Positions 56,854-64,000 of a stretch of DNA of 64,000 nucleotides are shown piece after piece (positions within the stretch are counted from its first letter, which is position 1; each line of letters starts with the position of its first letter). A program made the position numbers and the translations under genes. Location of the stretch: positions 3,342 to 67,341 of the forward strand of contig CAZTUB010000022.1 of the NCBI GenBank assembly GCA_964615905.1. The letters run 5' to 3'. The notes under the pieces were generated by a model. It ran no database searches and was not told the DNA's origin. It saw only the letters and a list, made by a program, of their open reading frames with translations. This DNA is from DATLMR01 sp964615905. GTDB lineage: Bacteria > Acidobacteriota > Blastocatellia > UBA7656.

Positions 56854-57838
56854 GCCGGGAAAGGCCGAAGAGAGTGTACCTGATTCGGAGCCTTCACAGG
56901 CTAAGCCATTGCTCTCTCTATCTCACTCAACCAGCGCGGCCGTCGCCGATAAAGCCTCTCATAACGAACAGGACGATCAAACAGAAATCGAGGATTCGGT
57001 GGCTGGCCACCCAAAAAACAACCAGGAAGTGGCCAGCCACCCAGCCACCCAGCCACCCAGCCACCCAGCCACCAGAGGCCCTGTGGCCAGCCACCCAGCC
57101 ACCCAGCCACCCATTCAAGATAAATTAATTGAGTGGCCAGCCACCGATCAAAAAAATCAGGAGTTGATCTATAAAAAAGACTATTCCAGAATGCCTTCGC
57201 GCTGGGGGAAAAAGGACGCAACTTATAGAATCAACGATAAAACTAAAGCCGATTTCGATGCGCGGTACGGGGGGCAGAGAAGCGCGATTATCGAAGATTT
57301 TATCACTTCACTACTAGGTGGCCAGCCACCCAGCCACCCAATAATCAGAGAGTGGTGGCTGGCCACCCAATCACCCAGCCACCCAGCCACCCAGCCACAT
57401 GATTTGATGATTGATGATGATGATAGTGAAGAGAGAATTAACTCACCATCATCAGTCATCAATCATCAAATAGGTGGCCAGCCACCCAGCCACCCAGCCA
57501 CCCATGAGGAAGATGAAATTCTTTTTTTCTGGTCGAAGTGGACTCGGAATGTGATCAAAGATTCCGACAGGGTGGCGCGGGAATTAGTGCGAGACGTACC
57601 GCCGGCGGTTTGCAAAGCAGCTATCCTTGTGGCCTTTCATCGGGCGAAGCGAAAAATTAACTCGTTCAATTTTTTCGTAGAAGAGATCCGCTTCACATAC
57701 GAGACGACTCCCGAAGTTACCGACGAGTACTGCCGCGCGGCGATCTACGCCATTGGGCGTGATCGCGGGCTGCAATTTATCCCTGAGGAAGAACGAGGCT
57801 GGGTAGAGGCGGCCCTGAAGGCAAGAGGGAAGCTATAG
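56807..57838 (+). CDS. Ribbon-helix-helix/initiator-like protein with SHPATQPP repeats
   Basis: 343 aa. N-terminal 60 residues are disordered; then low-complexity blocks made of the octapeptide SHPATQPP, interrupted at residues about 138-170 by TYRINDKTKADFDARYGGQR and SAIIEDFITSLL, which look like a ribbon-helix-helix DNA-binding domain. A C-terminal helical domain (residues about 225-330: FWSKWTRNVIKDSDRVAREL, AFHRAKRKINSFNFF) resembles the tail domain of phage/plasmid replication proteins. GGAG lies seven bases before ATG, within the AAA+ gene. I do not recognise the family. The DNA behind the octapeptides is an iteron array, so the gene may contain the target of its own product. Function as replication or partition initiator is inference. 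Confidence 0.7.
   Translation: MSSKKPLNFAQALRARPGKAEESVPDSEPSQAKPLLSLSHSTSAAVADKASHNEQDDQTEIEDSVAGHPKNNQEVASHPATQPPSHPATRGPVASHPATQPPIQDKLIEWPATDQKNQELIYKKDYSRMPSRWGKKDATYRINDKTKADFDARYGGQRSAIIEDFITSLLGGQPPSHPIIREWWLATQSPSHPATQPHDLMIDDDDSEERINSPSSVINHQIGGQPPSHPATHEEDEILFFWSKWTRNVIKDSDRVARELVRDVPPAVCKAAILVAFHRAKRKINSFNFFVEEIRFTYETTPEVTDEYCRAAIYAIGRDRGLQFIPEEERGWVEAALKARGKL
56999..57501 (+). repeat. Iteron-like array inside the RHH gene
   Basis: Seven copies of a 12-bp palindromic core GTGGC-NN-GCCAC: five with CA in the centre (57029, 57083, 57133, 57318, 57474) and two with TG (56999, 57355), i.e. the reverse orientation. Six of the cores run into, or are followed by, tandem 8-mers CCAGCCAC: five copies at 57033-57072, three at 57087-57110, one at 57137, two at 57322-57337, three plus a variant at 57367-57398, three at 57478-57501. 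Because 8 bases are not a multiple of 3, three 8-mers encode the octapeptide SHPATQPP. Confidence 0.9.
57403..57470. repeat. Long imperfect inverted repeat within the array
   Basis: Left arm 57403-57429 (TTTGATGATTGATGA...GTGA) and right arm 57443-57470 pair over about 26 of 28 positions with a 13-base loop. Beyond the arms the flanking 8-mer (ccagccacatga) and the core at 57474 (aggtggcc) continue the symmetry. The AT-rich arms between GC-rich cores look like a cruciform or an unwinding element. Confidence 0.75.
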
Positions 57839-57865
57839 GAGGAGCCAGTGGAGATTAAAAGGAAA

Positions 57866-57970
57866 CGTTTCACGGCGTTTCACGACTGCTTTAATTATTG
57901 TAAAGAAGAGAAATATCGCCTTTGAGCGAATGAGTATAGAGATATTTCCGATAATAATATTTTTCGGAAA
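57866..57970. repeat. Short repeats before the integrase gene
   Basis: Between 57839 and 57994: a direct repeat CGTTTCACG at 57866-57874 and 57876-57884, and an inverted repeat TTTCCGA (57945-57951) / TCGGAAA (57964-57970) in an AT-rich stretch. They could be recombinase core or arm sites, or a weak hairpin; no second copy elsewhere was noticed. Confidence 0.3.
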
Positions 57971-57994
57971 AATCAAAACCCGCATGAGTTGCTG

Positions 57995-58963
57995 ATGACC
58001 ACAGATAATCTAACTTTGACCGCTACGAAAGACGCAGGCGCGCCCGCCAAATTCGATATAGGGCTTGCAAAGAGATTTAGTGAAAAGTCTATCTCTGAGC
58101 ATACTCGCAGAGCTTATCAAAGAGTCGTGCGCGAATTCTTCTTATTCGTGGGAGACATTCACCCGTTTCAGGTCACTCCTGAGCAGGTATTGAGCTTTAG
58201 AGACGCTGAACGCGCCGGGCGGAAAAGACCGGCTACAATAGCGTTCAAGCTTGCTGTAGTGCGCTCGTTTTTCGAGTACCTGCGCGCTGCCGGGCTTATC
58301 AATCTCAACCCGGCATCAACAAAATTGGTTTCTCCGCCGGAGGTCCAAATCGAGGGCGCGGGCCGCGCCCTTACACCGAAAGAGGTGAGCCATCTACTGG
58401 CGGGGCCTGATCGCGCCAAGCCGGAAGGTGCCAGAGATTATGCGATCATGGTTGTGATGCTAAGGACATCTCTGCGCGTCAGTGAGGTCTGCTCGCTAAA
58501 GGTTTCGTCCATAAAATGGAGTCAGGGTCGATGGCTGATAAGGTTTAAGGTCAAAGGCGGGAGGGAGCGCACCCTGCCGCTGCCTGCCGAAGTAAAAAAA
58601 GCGATAGATGAATACCTGGTTCTCGACCGGCAGAGGCGAAAGGTGTTACTGAGCGACGGGGAAGAGGCCTTCTTGTTTCAACCCCACACGAATTACCGCA
58701 CGCTGGAGTTTGATAAGCCGCTCTCGACAAGAATGGTCTGGAACATAGTTTCGCGGTGGGCAGATTATGGTGCGATAGGGAAAGTCGCGCCACACGACCT
58801 GAGGCGGACTGCGATCACAAAAGCATTGGACCAGGGTCTAAGCTACCGCCAGGTGCAGATGATGAGCGGGCATAAGGACCCCAAGACCGTAATGCGATAT
58901 GATCACGGCCGAGAAAATCTCGATCTGAATGCGGTGAATTTTCTTAACTACGAGGAATCTTGA
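57995..58963 (+). CDS. Tyrosine recombinase (XerC/D-like integrase)
   Basis: N-terminal SAM-like core-binding domain (EHTRRAYQRVVREFFLFVG), then the catalytic domain: Arg in MLRTSLRVSEVCSL, Lys in RFKVKGGRERTLPLP, HxxR in HDLRRTAITKAL, His in MMSGHKDPKTV and the nucleophilic Tyr in MRYDH. All catalytic residues are present. About 322 aa. ATG at 57995; TTG 57989 is an alternative. No strong ribosome site. Follows the RHH gene by 156 bases; could resolve dimers or integrate the element. Confidence 0.9.
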   Translation: MTTDNLTLTATKDAGAPAKFDIGLAKRFSEKSISEHTRRAYQRVVREFFLFVGDIHPFQVTPEQVLSFRDAERAGRKRPATIAFKLAVVRSFFEYLRAAGLINLNPASTKLVSPPEVQIEGAGRALTPKEVSHLLAGPDRAKPEGARDYAIMVVMLRTSLRVSEVCSLKVSSIKWSQGRWLIRFKVKGGRERTLPLPAEVKKAIDEYLVLDRQRRKVLLSDGEEAFLFQPHTNYRTLEFDKPLSTRMVWNIVSRWADYGAIGKVAPHDLRRTAITKALDQGLSYRQVQMMSGHKDPKTVMRYDHGRENLDLNAVNFLNYEES

Positions 58964-58987
58964 TCTCATTTCTCAAAGGAGGACGTA

Positions 58988-60406
58988 ATGCCCTTTGACC
59001 CGGCGCGTAAGCTGAAGCGGAGCATCTTCTCGGTCTTGTCTCTTCTCTTGATCGGCTACTGGGCTCCGCTGCCTATTTTGGGTCAAGAGACAGCTCTCGA
59101 CAGGTACATATCGCGGCCCGATCCTGCTTACTCGTGGAAGCTTATCAACACAGTGCCCGGAGACGGCTATACGGGATTTATAATCGAGCTGACATCGCAA
59201 ACGTGGCGCAGCGCGGCCGATGTTGACCGGCCTGTATGGAAGCACTGGCTAACGATCATCAAGCCTTCTAAAGTCCAAAGCAACAAAGCTCTGCTCTTCA
59301 TCGGAGGCGGCAGCAACAATGACCCCGCCCCTACTTCGATTTCAGAGCGGTCATTGAGCTTTGCTCTAGAAACTAACACGGTTGTAGCCGAGCTGGGGAT
59401 GGTCCCGAATCAACCGATCAGCTTTTCCGACTCAAAGGACAAACGCCGCATAGAAGACGATCTAGTTGCATATAGCCGTGTAAAGCAGATCGAATCAGGC
59501 GACGATACGTGGCTTGTGAGGCTGGCAATGGTCAAGAGCGGCGTTCGCGCGCTGGACGCCGTCCAGCAATTCATGGCAAGTGAGGCAGGCGGGCGACTGA
59601 AGGTAGATCGGTTCGTAGTTTCAGGAGGTTCAAAAAGGGGCTGGACCACCTGGCTTGTGGCCGCTGTCGATAAACGCGTCTTTGCGATAATGCCTTCGGT
59701 AATTGACGCGTTAAATTCAGAGGCGATCACAAAGCATCATTTCGAAGCATACGGTTTTTTCTCTCCCGCGCTAAAGGACTACGTCAATCACAAGCTGTTT
59801 CCCGATAAGATAGGCACGCCCGAATATCAGCACATACTCGCGATTGAAGACCCGTATAATTATCGCGACCGTGACCGGCTGAAGATTCCCAAATACCTCG
59901 TGAACGCTTCGGGCGACCAGTTCTTCTTGCCCGATAATTCACAGTTCTACTTCGGCGGGCTCCGAGGTGAGAAGTATCTGCGGTACGTTCCCAATGCCAA
60001 GCATAACCTCGCCGGTACTGACGCGCGTGAAAGTATGCTTGCGTTTTACCAGGCGGTTTTAAACGGGAAGCGCAGGCCCGAGTTTTCGTGGGAGAAGATG
60101 AAAGACGGGTCGATTGTAGTCAAGGTCAAAGATAAGCCCCGGCAGGTAAATCTGTGGCAGGCGACAAACCCGAAGGCTCGCGATTTTCGAGTTGACGCTA
60201 TAGGGAATGCGTATACGAGCGCTCAGTTGAAGGAAGAAAAACCTGGAGTTTATGTCGGGCGAGTCGAGCGGCCGGCGCAGGGGTTCACCGCGTTCTTTGT
60301 CGAGCTGGTGTACGACAGCGGCGGCAAGTACCCGTTCAAGTTTACAACCGAAGTGAGTGTCGTTCCCGATGTTCTGCCTTTCAGCTTCAAACAGGCAAAA
60401 CCATGA
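58988..60406 (+). CDS. Exported PhoPQ-activated pathogenicity-related (PqaA-family) protein
   Basis: Signal peptide (FSVLSLLLIGYWAPLPILG). YSWKLINTVPGDGYTGFIIE, SQTWRSAADVDRPVWKHWLT and FVVSGGSKRGWTTWLVAAVD are the signatures of the PqaA family, an alpha/beta-hydrolase-like group in which SGGSKRGW holds the nucleophilic Ser. Later LVNASGDQFFLPDNSQFYF and PNAKHNL supply the likely Asp and His. AAAGGAGGACGTA before ATG. 472 aa. 25 bases after the integrase, but functionally unrelated. Confidence 0.87.
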   Translation: MPFDPARKLKRSIFSVLSLLLIGYWAPLPILGQETALDRYISRPDPAYSWKLINTVPGDGYTGFIIELTSQTWRSAADVDRPVWKHWLTIIKPSKVQSNKALLFIGGGSNNDPAPTSISERSLSFALETNTVVAELGMVPNQPISFSDSKDKRRIEDDLVAYSRVKQIESGDDTWLVRLAMVKSGVRALDAVQQFMASEAGGRLKVDRFVVSGGSKRGWTTWLVAAVDKRVFAIMPSVIDALNSEAITKHHFEAYGFFSPALKDYVNHKLFPDKIGTPEYQHILAIEDPYNYRDRDRLKIPKYLVNASGDQFFLPDNSQFYFGGLRGEKYLRYVPNAKHNLAGTDARESMLAFYQAVLNGKRRPEFSWEKMKDGSIVVKVKDKPRQVNLWQATNPKARDFRVDAIGNAYTSAQLKEEKPGVYVGRVERPAQGFTAFFVELVYDSGGKYPFKFTTEVSVVPDVLPFSFKQAKP

Positions 60407-60532
60407 ACGTCGATTGTGGAAGAACCGCCCTCTTGCAGAGCGAACTTTTTTGCAGACGAAGCGTTACCAGGGTAGACGCTGATATAATCGAAAACGCTTA
60501 GCCGTTCGCGCAGTTCGTGCCCAAGAGGTCGA

Positions 60533-61399
60533 ATGATGCTGACCCAACTTAGGATAGAATTTTTTAAACTGACCCGCTCGAAAAGTTTTTACCTCTCGTT
60601 CATCGCGCTCGTCGGATTTATCGTCTTGATGCTCTGGGGGTTTTACTCCTACAGCGAGCGCAAAGCATCAGGCGGCGGAAGCGGCGGTCAGGCGGCCCAG
60701 CAATTCAAATACACATACGAGTCGAAGAGCTATTTTAACGGCCTCACCTTTGCGCTCTACTCGGTCGTCTTTTCCTTTAGCCTGTTAATCCCAATCTTCG
60801 TCGCGATGACTGCGGGCGCGCAGATCGCGGGCGAAGCGCGGGCAGGCACGTTGCGCATGATCTGCATACGGCCCGTCTCGCGCGTCTCTATTTTTCTATC
60901 GAAGTTTTTGGTCGTCGCTCTACACACTTACCTGTTGATGGCGTTCTTCATAGGGCTGAACCTGCTGGTCGGGTACTTCTTCGGCTACGATAATCTTGAG
61001 CTCTTTCCCGGCCCGCTCAACCTTGTCGATGAACCCGGAAAGATCACGCGCGATGATGCGCTGTGGCGGTTCTTTTACGCTAGCTTTTCGGGTACGTGGG
61101 CGTTGCTGGTCGTCGCGGCTATAGCGATGTTCTTTTCGGTAGTCCTGGACAATTCGGCGATGGCGGTCGTGACCACGCTCGCCGTTTACATCATGCTCTA
61201 CATCATCGGGCGCATAGAGTTTTTCGAGCATTTGCGCCCGTTCTTTTTTACGACCGCTATGGACTTCTGGCGCGATGTCTTCAAGCCTGTTATCCCATGG
61301 CGAAGCTTTTATCATTATGCGAGCATCTGCGGCGCATACATCTTCGGGATATTGCTCGCCGCCGTTTCAATCTTTGATCGAAAGGACATCACAACCTGA
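60533..61399 (+). CDS. ABC-2 type transporter permease
   Basis: Six hydrophobic segments (FYLSFIALVGFIVLMLWGF, FSLLIPIFVAMTAG, YLLMAFFIGLNLLVGYFFG and others), with the NatB/ABC-2 motif GEARAGTLRMICIRPVSR after the second. 288 aa. Two ATGs in tandem (60533, 60536); GAGG upstream fits the second slightly better. The matching ATPase is at 62241, after an interposed hydrolase gene. Confidence 0.85.
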   Translation: MMLTQLRIEFFKLTRSKSFYLSFIALVGFIVLMLWGFYSYSERKASGGGSGGQAAQQFKYTYESKSYFNGLTFALYSVVFSFSLLIPIFVAMTAGAQIAGEARAGTLRMICIRPVSRVSIFLSKFLVVALHTYLLMAFFIGLNLLVGYFFGYDNLELFPGPLNLVDEPGKITRDDALWRFFYASFSGTWALLVVAAIAMFFSVVLDNSAMAVVTTLAVYIMLYIIGRIEFFEHLRPFFFTTAMDFWRDVFKPVIPWRSFYHYASICGAYIFGILLAAVSIFDRKDITT

Positions 61400-61400
61400 G

Positions 61401-62228
61401 ATGTTGGCTAAGATTCTGCTTGCCGCCATGTTTGTGACGATGATCGGAGCGTCGATCTACTTCGATCCCGTGCGCGAGCGAACGCTGCTAGGCACTCGCG
61501 CCGTAGAGGGAACGAAGCTCCGGTTGATGACCTGGAACATCGGTTATGCCAGTCTCGAACGCGACTCGCGCGCGCACACGAGCGACCTGGAAGCCGTGGC
61601 CGAAACGATCTTAAAGAACGATCCTGACGCCGTCGCGCTTCAAGAATTGAGCGGGCCCGATCAACTGGAAATCTTGCTGGGCCATTTAAAGCAGCGTTAT
61701 CGCGGGGCCGTGTCGAGCTTCGGCAAGTCTGATCGAATTGAAGCAGTGCTTGTCAAATCTCGTGAGTCGCGCTTTGACGACATACCAAGCGGCGATGGAT
61801 TCGCGATTGGGGCCGCGTTTCGTCTCAACAAGGAGACGGCGGAGATAATTTTAATCAGCGCGCACGCAGATGCCTTTAACGCCGCGCGCAGGCGGGTCTT
61901 TACAGGAGACGTTGTTGACTGGGCGCAGGCGCGAGCCCGTGACCAGATAGTCTTCATCGCAGGCGATTTCAACTTCGAGGTGAACGCGAAAGGCCAGTCG
62001 AATCTTTACACGGATAATTTGAAGCACGACAGCGAAGCGTACAGCTACGTCTTGAAATACTTCCGCGACCTGGGACGCGACGCGGGCGCGACCGCGATCA
62101 ACGACCGCCGGATCGATTACATTTTCGGCCAGCCCGAGGTTGCATTGCTGCGCAGGGCCGAGGTGTTGAAAGGCACGGCCGTCGGCTACATGGACCACCT
62201 GCCTTTGCTTGTCGAAGTCGCGCTTTAA
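61401..62228 (+). CDS. Membrane-anchored endonuclease/exonuclease/phosphatase family protein
   Basis: N-terminal hydrophobic anchor or signal (MLAKILLAAMFVTMIGASIY), then EEP motifs: RLMTWNIGYAS, AVALQELSGPDQ, IFIAGDFNFEVN-like VFIAGDFNFEV, and RRIDYIFGQPEV near the end. All metal and catalytic positions look present. 275 aa from ATG 61401; a longer frame overlaps the permease. Its start is one base after the permease stop, so it is coupled; located on the outer side if the N-terminus is a signal. Confidence 0.83.
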   Translation: MLAKILLAAMFVTMIGASIYFDPVRERTLLGTRAVEGTKLRLMTWNIGYASLERDSRAHTSDLEAVAETILKNDPDAVALQELSGPDQLEILLGHLKQRYRGAVSSFGKSDRIEAVLVKSRESRFDDIPSGDGFAIGAAFRLNKETAEIILISAHADAFNAARRRVFTGDVVDWAQARARDQIVFIAGDFNFEVNAKGQSNLYTDNLKHDSEAYSYVLKYFRDLGRDAGATAINDRRIDYIFGQPEVALLRRAEVLKGTAVGYMDHLPLLVEVAL

Positions 62229-62240
62229 CAGGCGAGAAGC

Positions 62241-63173
62241 ATGACCGATATTGTTCTCGAAACCCGGGACTTGACCAAACAATACGGCAAGCGCGTTGCC
62301 GTAGACGACCTCTCGATGCAGGTCGAGCGCGGCGACATATTCGGCTTTCTTGGGCAAAACGGCGCGGGCAAATCGACAACCATTCGCATGGCCGTAGGGC
62401 TTGTGCGGCCTTCGAGCGGGCGCGTCGTCTTGCTGGGCCACGACATGCAAAAACATCCCAAGCGAGCGCTTGCGCGGACGGGTGCGATTGTCGAATCACC
62501 TGCGTTTTATGAATCACTGTCAGGGCTCCAGAATCTGCGGCTGCTCTCTGCAATGTCGGGCGGGGCAGAGAAGCGTTCCATAAATGAAGTCCTCGACATT
62601 GTTGGATTGCGCGCACGGGCGCGCGACCCTGTGAGGGTCTACTCGCACGGCATGAGACAGAGACTGGGCATCGCGCAGGCGTTATTACCCTCGCCTGAGT
62701 TGATTATCCTCGACGAGCCGACTGACGGCCTCGACCCGCAAGGTATTCACGAAGTGCGGTCGCTTATTCGTAGGCTGCGCGATGAGTTGAATCTAACGGT
62801 GCTGCTGTCAAGCCACCTGCTTTACGAAGTCGAGCAGATTTGCAATCGCGTTGCGATAATAGACCACGGTCGGCTGCTTTATCAGGGCACTATTGATGAA
62901 CTGATCGCCAAGGACAAGACTGTAAAACTGAGAGTCGACCGGCTGGAAGAAGCTTTTCAATTGCTCAAGCTCCACCCGCAGGTTTCGGTCACGGGCAACG
63001 CGGGCGAGGCTCTTTACGTCCGCATGTCTGACGAACAGATACCGCTCATCAACCAGTTCCTTGTCGCGCGCGGTTTCCGCGTTATGGAACTTTCTCCCCA
63101 GCGCGAGACGCTCGAAGACGTGTTCTTGCGGCTCACAAAAGCGAAGGTAGGAACCGACAGGTATATTCAATAG
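62241..63173 (+). CDS. ABC transporter ATP-binding protein
   Basis: Walker A GFLGQNGAGKSTTIRMAVG, signature YSHGMRQRLGIAQALL (SHGMRQR variant), Walker B LIILDEPTDGLDPQG and H-loop SSHLLYEVE. 310 aa with a C-terminal regulatory part. Starts 12 bases after the EEP gene; pairs with the permease at 60533. Export of an unknown substrate. Confidence 0.9.
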   Translation: MTDIVLETRDLTKQYGKRVAVDDLSMQVERGDIFGFLGQNGAGKSTTIRMAVGLVRPSSGRVVLLGHDMQKHPKRALARTGAIVESPAFYESLSGLQNLRLLSAMSGGAEKRSINEVLDIVGLRARARDPVRVYSHGMRQRLGIAQALLPSPELIILDEPTDGLDPQGIHEVRSLIRRLRDELNLTVLLSSHLLYEVEQICNRVAIIDHGRLLYQGTIDELIAKDKTVKLRVDRLEEAFQLLKLHPQVSVTGNAGEALYVRMSDEQIPLINQFLVARGFRVMELSPQRETLEDVFLRLTKAKVGTDRYIQ

Positions 63174-63175
63174 AG

Positions 63176-64000
63176 CTACAGCACCTTCGGGCGCAACTCG
63201 GGGAAGACTTTTGATACCTTGCCAATCAAGTAGTCTCCGTATGTGCCTCGGAACTCGTGAACGCTTGATTGATCCCATCGCTCGCTCTTGTTATCGTTGA
63301 CGCTCTTTGCAAGGGCGATTGGCCCCACCGCCGCATTGAAGTTTGGATCGAAAAAGAAAGGAAACGATAAACGATCATGCGAAGTCAGGTTCTGTACTCG
63401 GTGTGGTGTTGAAAGGTACTCGCCGCCTGTCATTCGATCAAGCATATCCCCTATGTTGCAAACGAAAGAGTTCGGTATCGGGGGAGCGGCTATCCATCGA
63501 GACTTCACCTTTACTTGCAGCCCTGCCGACATATCCTGCTTGAGAATAGTTAGCAGTCCATAATCGGTGTGCTCGCCGACTCCCCAATCAGCCCTGGTTT
63601 CAGGCATTGACCGAGCGGGCGGATAGTTGAAGATTCGAAACAGCGTCAGCGGGTCGGATGTGTAACGGTCTGCGAAGTATGACTCTTCAAGACCGAGGCT
63701 GAGCGCCAGTCCTCGCATCAAGGAGTGGCCGAGCGCCGTCATCGCGGACATGTAATCGAGCACCACCCGCTTGAGTTGCGGCATGTTTGACGGGAATAGG
63801 TTTGGCCCGTGAAGAGGCGTTCCAGCCTTCACCTGAGGGTGGTCAGGCCCAAGCTCAGCGCCAAAGTAGAGGCCTTCTTTTAGATCCGGTTTGCCCGATG
63901 TCAACTCGCCGCCGAGAGGAAAGTACCCGCGCCAGGCGCGACCGCCGCGCGACATGCTTATCTCAAGTTTTGTTTCCAGGTCCTGCGCAAAAAAATCCCG
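63176..64000 (-). CDS. Isopenicillin N synthase-family 2OG-Fe(II) oxygenase (5' partial)
   Basis: The frame is open to base 64000 (reads RDFFAQDLETKLEIS before the first Met at 63955), so the start lies right of the window. SRGGRAWRGYFPLGGELTSG and DLKEGLYFGAELGPDHP are typical of plant/bacterial IPNS-like dioxygenases. Iron ligands GEHTDYG (His, Asp) and TPHRVQN (His), and the 2-oxoglutarate motif RLSFPFFFDP are present. Uses 2-oxoglutarate and O2; substrate unknown. Its stop is three bases from the convergent ABC ATPase stop. Confidence 0.87.
   Translation of the reverse strand, partial: RDFFAQDLETKLEISMSRGGRAWRGYFPLGGELTSGKPDLKEGLYFGAELGPDHPQVKAGTPLHGPNLFPSNMPQLKRVVLDYMSAMTALGHSLMRGLALSLGLEESYFADRYTSDPLTLFRIFNYPPARSMPETRADWGVGEHTDYGLLTILKQDMSAGLQVKVKSRWIAAPPIPNSFVCNIGDMLDRMTGGEYLSTPHRVQNLTSHDRLSFPFFFDPNFNAAVGPIALAKSVNDNKSERWDQSSVHEFRGTYGDYLIGKVSKVFPELRPKVL

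Larger units (their letters stand above)
55911..58963 (+). mobile_element. Candidate integrated replicon/integrative module (AAA+ ATPase, repeat-bearing RHH protein, tyrosine recombinase)
   Basis: Three plus-strand genes with their own promoter: an ExeA-like ATPase, an overlapping gene for a ribbon-helix-helix protein with a built-in iteron array, and a tyrosine recombinase. The set combines what a small replicon or integrative element needs (DNA-binding initiator/partition protein, AAA+ partner, integrase). Boundaries and att sites were not found, so its extent is a guess. The neighbours do not share its function. Confidence 0.45.

Noticed and set aside
56901..57221. Minus-strand frame rich in Gly-Trp-Leu-Gly
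   Set aside because: It is only the complement of the repeat array; the plus-strand frame has a ribosome site and folded domains.
56999..57501. CRISPR array
   Set aside because: Repeats are contiguous or at irregular distances, without unique spacers of constant length, and lie inside a coding gene.

Overview
The window looks like a chromosomal segment of an Acidobacteriota bacterium, probably of the Blastocatellia type. The main clue is a secreted VWFA-related protein of the kind that is greatly expanded in that phylum, found beside secreted LolA-like, spondin-domain and DM13 proteins. Base composition is moderately GC-rich, with locally AT-rich glycosyltransferase genes. Taxonomy is an inference, because no rRNA or tRNA gene was seen.

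Layout. (1) 1-3.1 kb: the end of a di-haem cytochrome c gene closed by a strong terminator, then an exported EreA/ChaN-like protein. (2) 3.6-8.8 kb, minus strand: a surface-glycan operon with an ABC-2 exporter (ATPase and permease), two sulfotransferases, a GT2-like and a GT9 transferase. (3) 9.1-11.7 kb: a cupredoxin plus Tat-exported multicopper oxidase operon. (4) 12.1-16.1 kb: a molybdenum locus with a ModC-type ATPase, then divergently a methyltransferase and two molybdenum-storage-protein subunits (MosB/MosA type). (5) 16.1-24 kb: a second glycan or small-molecule cluster with a ChbG/HpnK-like deacetylase, three methyltransferases, GT4 and GT25 transferases, a GTP cyclohydrolase II-RibD reductase fusion and a truncated zinc alcohol dehydrogenase. 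(6) 24.5-25.1 kb: a HigBA toxin-antitoxin pair. (7) 25.2-28.8 kb: sulfate assimilation (SUMT, APS reductase, sulfite reductase) behind a structured leader that ends in an intrinsic terminator. (8) 28.8-31.4 kb: two exported proteins on the minus strand.

(9) 31.8-55.8 kb, all plus strand: a long carbohydrate and stress region. It holds a cytoplasmic subtilase with a CBM48-like glycogen-binding domain, an aquaporin, a spondin protein, a GlcG-cupin fusion, an SMP-30/gluconolactonase, a roughly 2,023-residue sigma-54 activator with a pseudokinase-like front end, a STAS protein, an ECF sigma factor, a GMC oxidoreductase, a VOC protein, an FMN reductase, a GH63-like glucosidase, a glucose 1-dehydrogenase, a GH133 debranching enzyme, a DM13 protein and a zinc-finger anti-sigma protein. 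The enzymes would fit alpha-glucan breakdown to glucose and oxidation to gluconate. A palindrome and a GG-N10-GC sigma-54 promoter lie just after the activator gene.

(10) 55.9-59 kb: the most unusual segment. An ExeA-like AAA+ ATPase overlaps a gene for a ribbon-helix-helix protein whose coding sequence contains an iteron-like array of palindromic 12-mers and tandem 8-mers, and a tyrosine recombinase follows. This resembles a replication or partition module of an integrated element with its origin inside the initiator gene, as in lambda O. (11) 59-64 kb: a PqaA-family protein, an ABC-2 permease, an EEP hydrolase, an ABC ATPase, and the end of a 2-oxoglutarate/Fe(II) oxygenase gene cut by the right edge.
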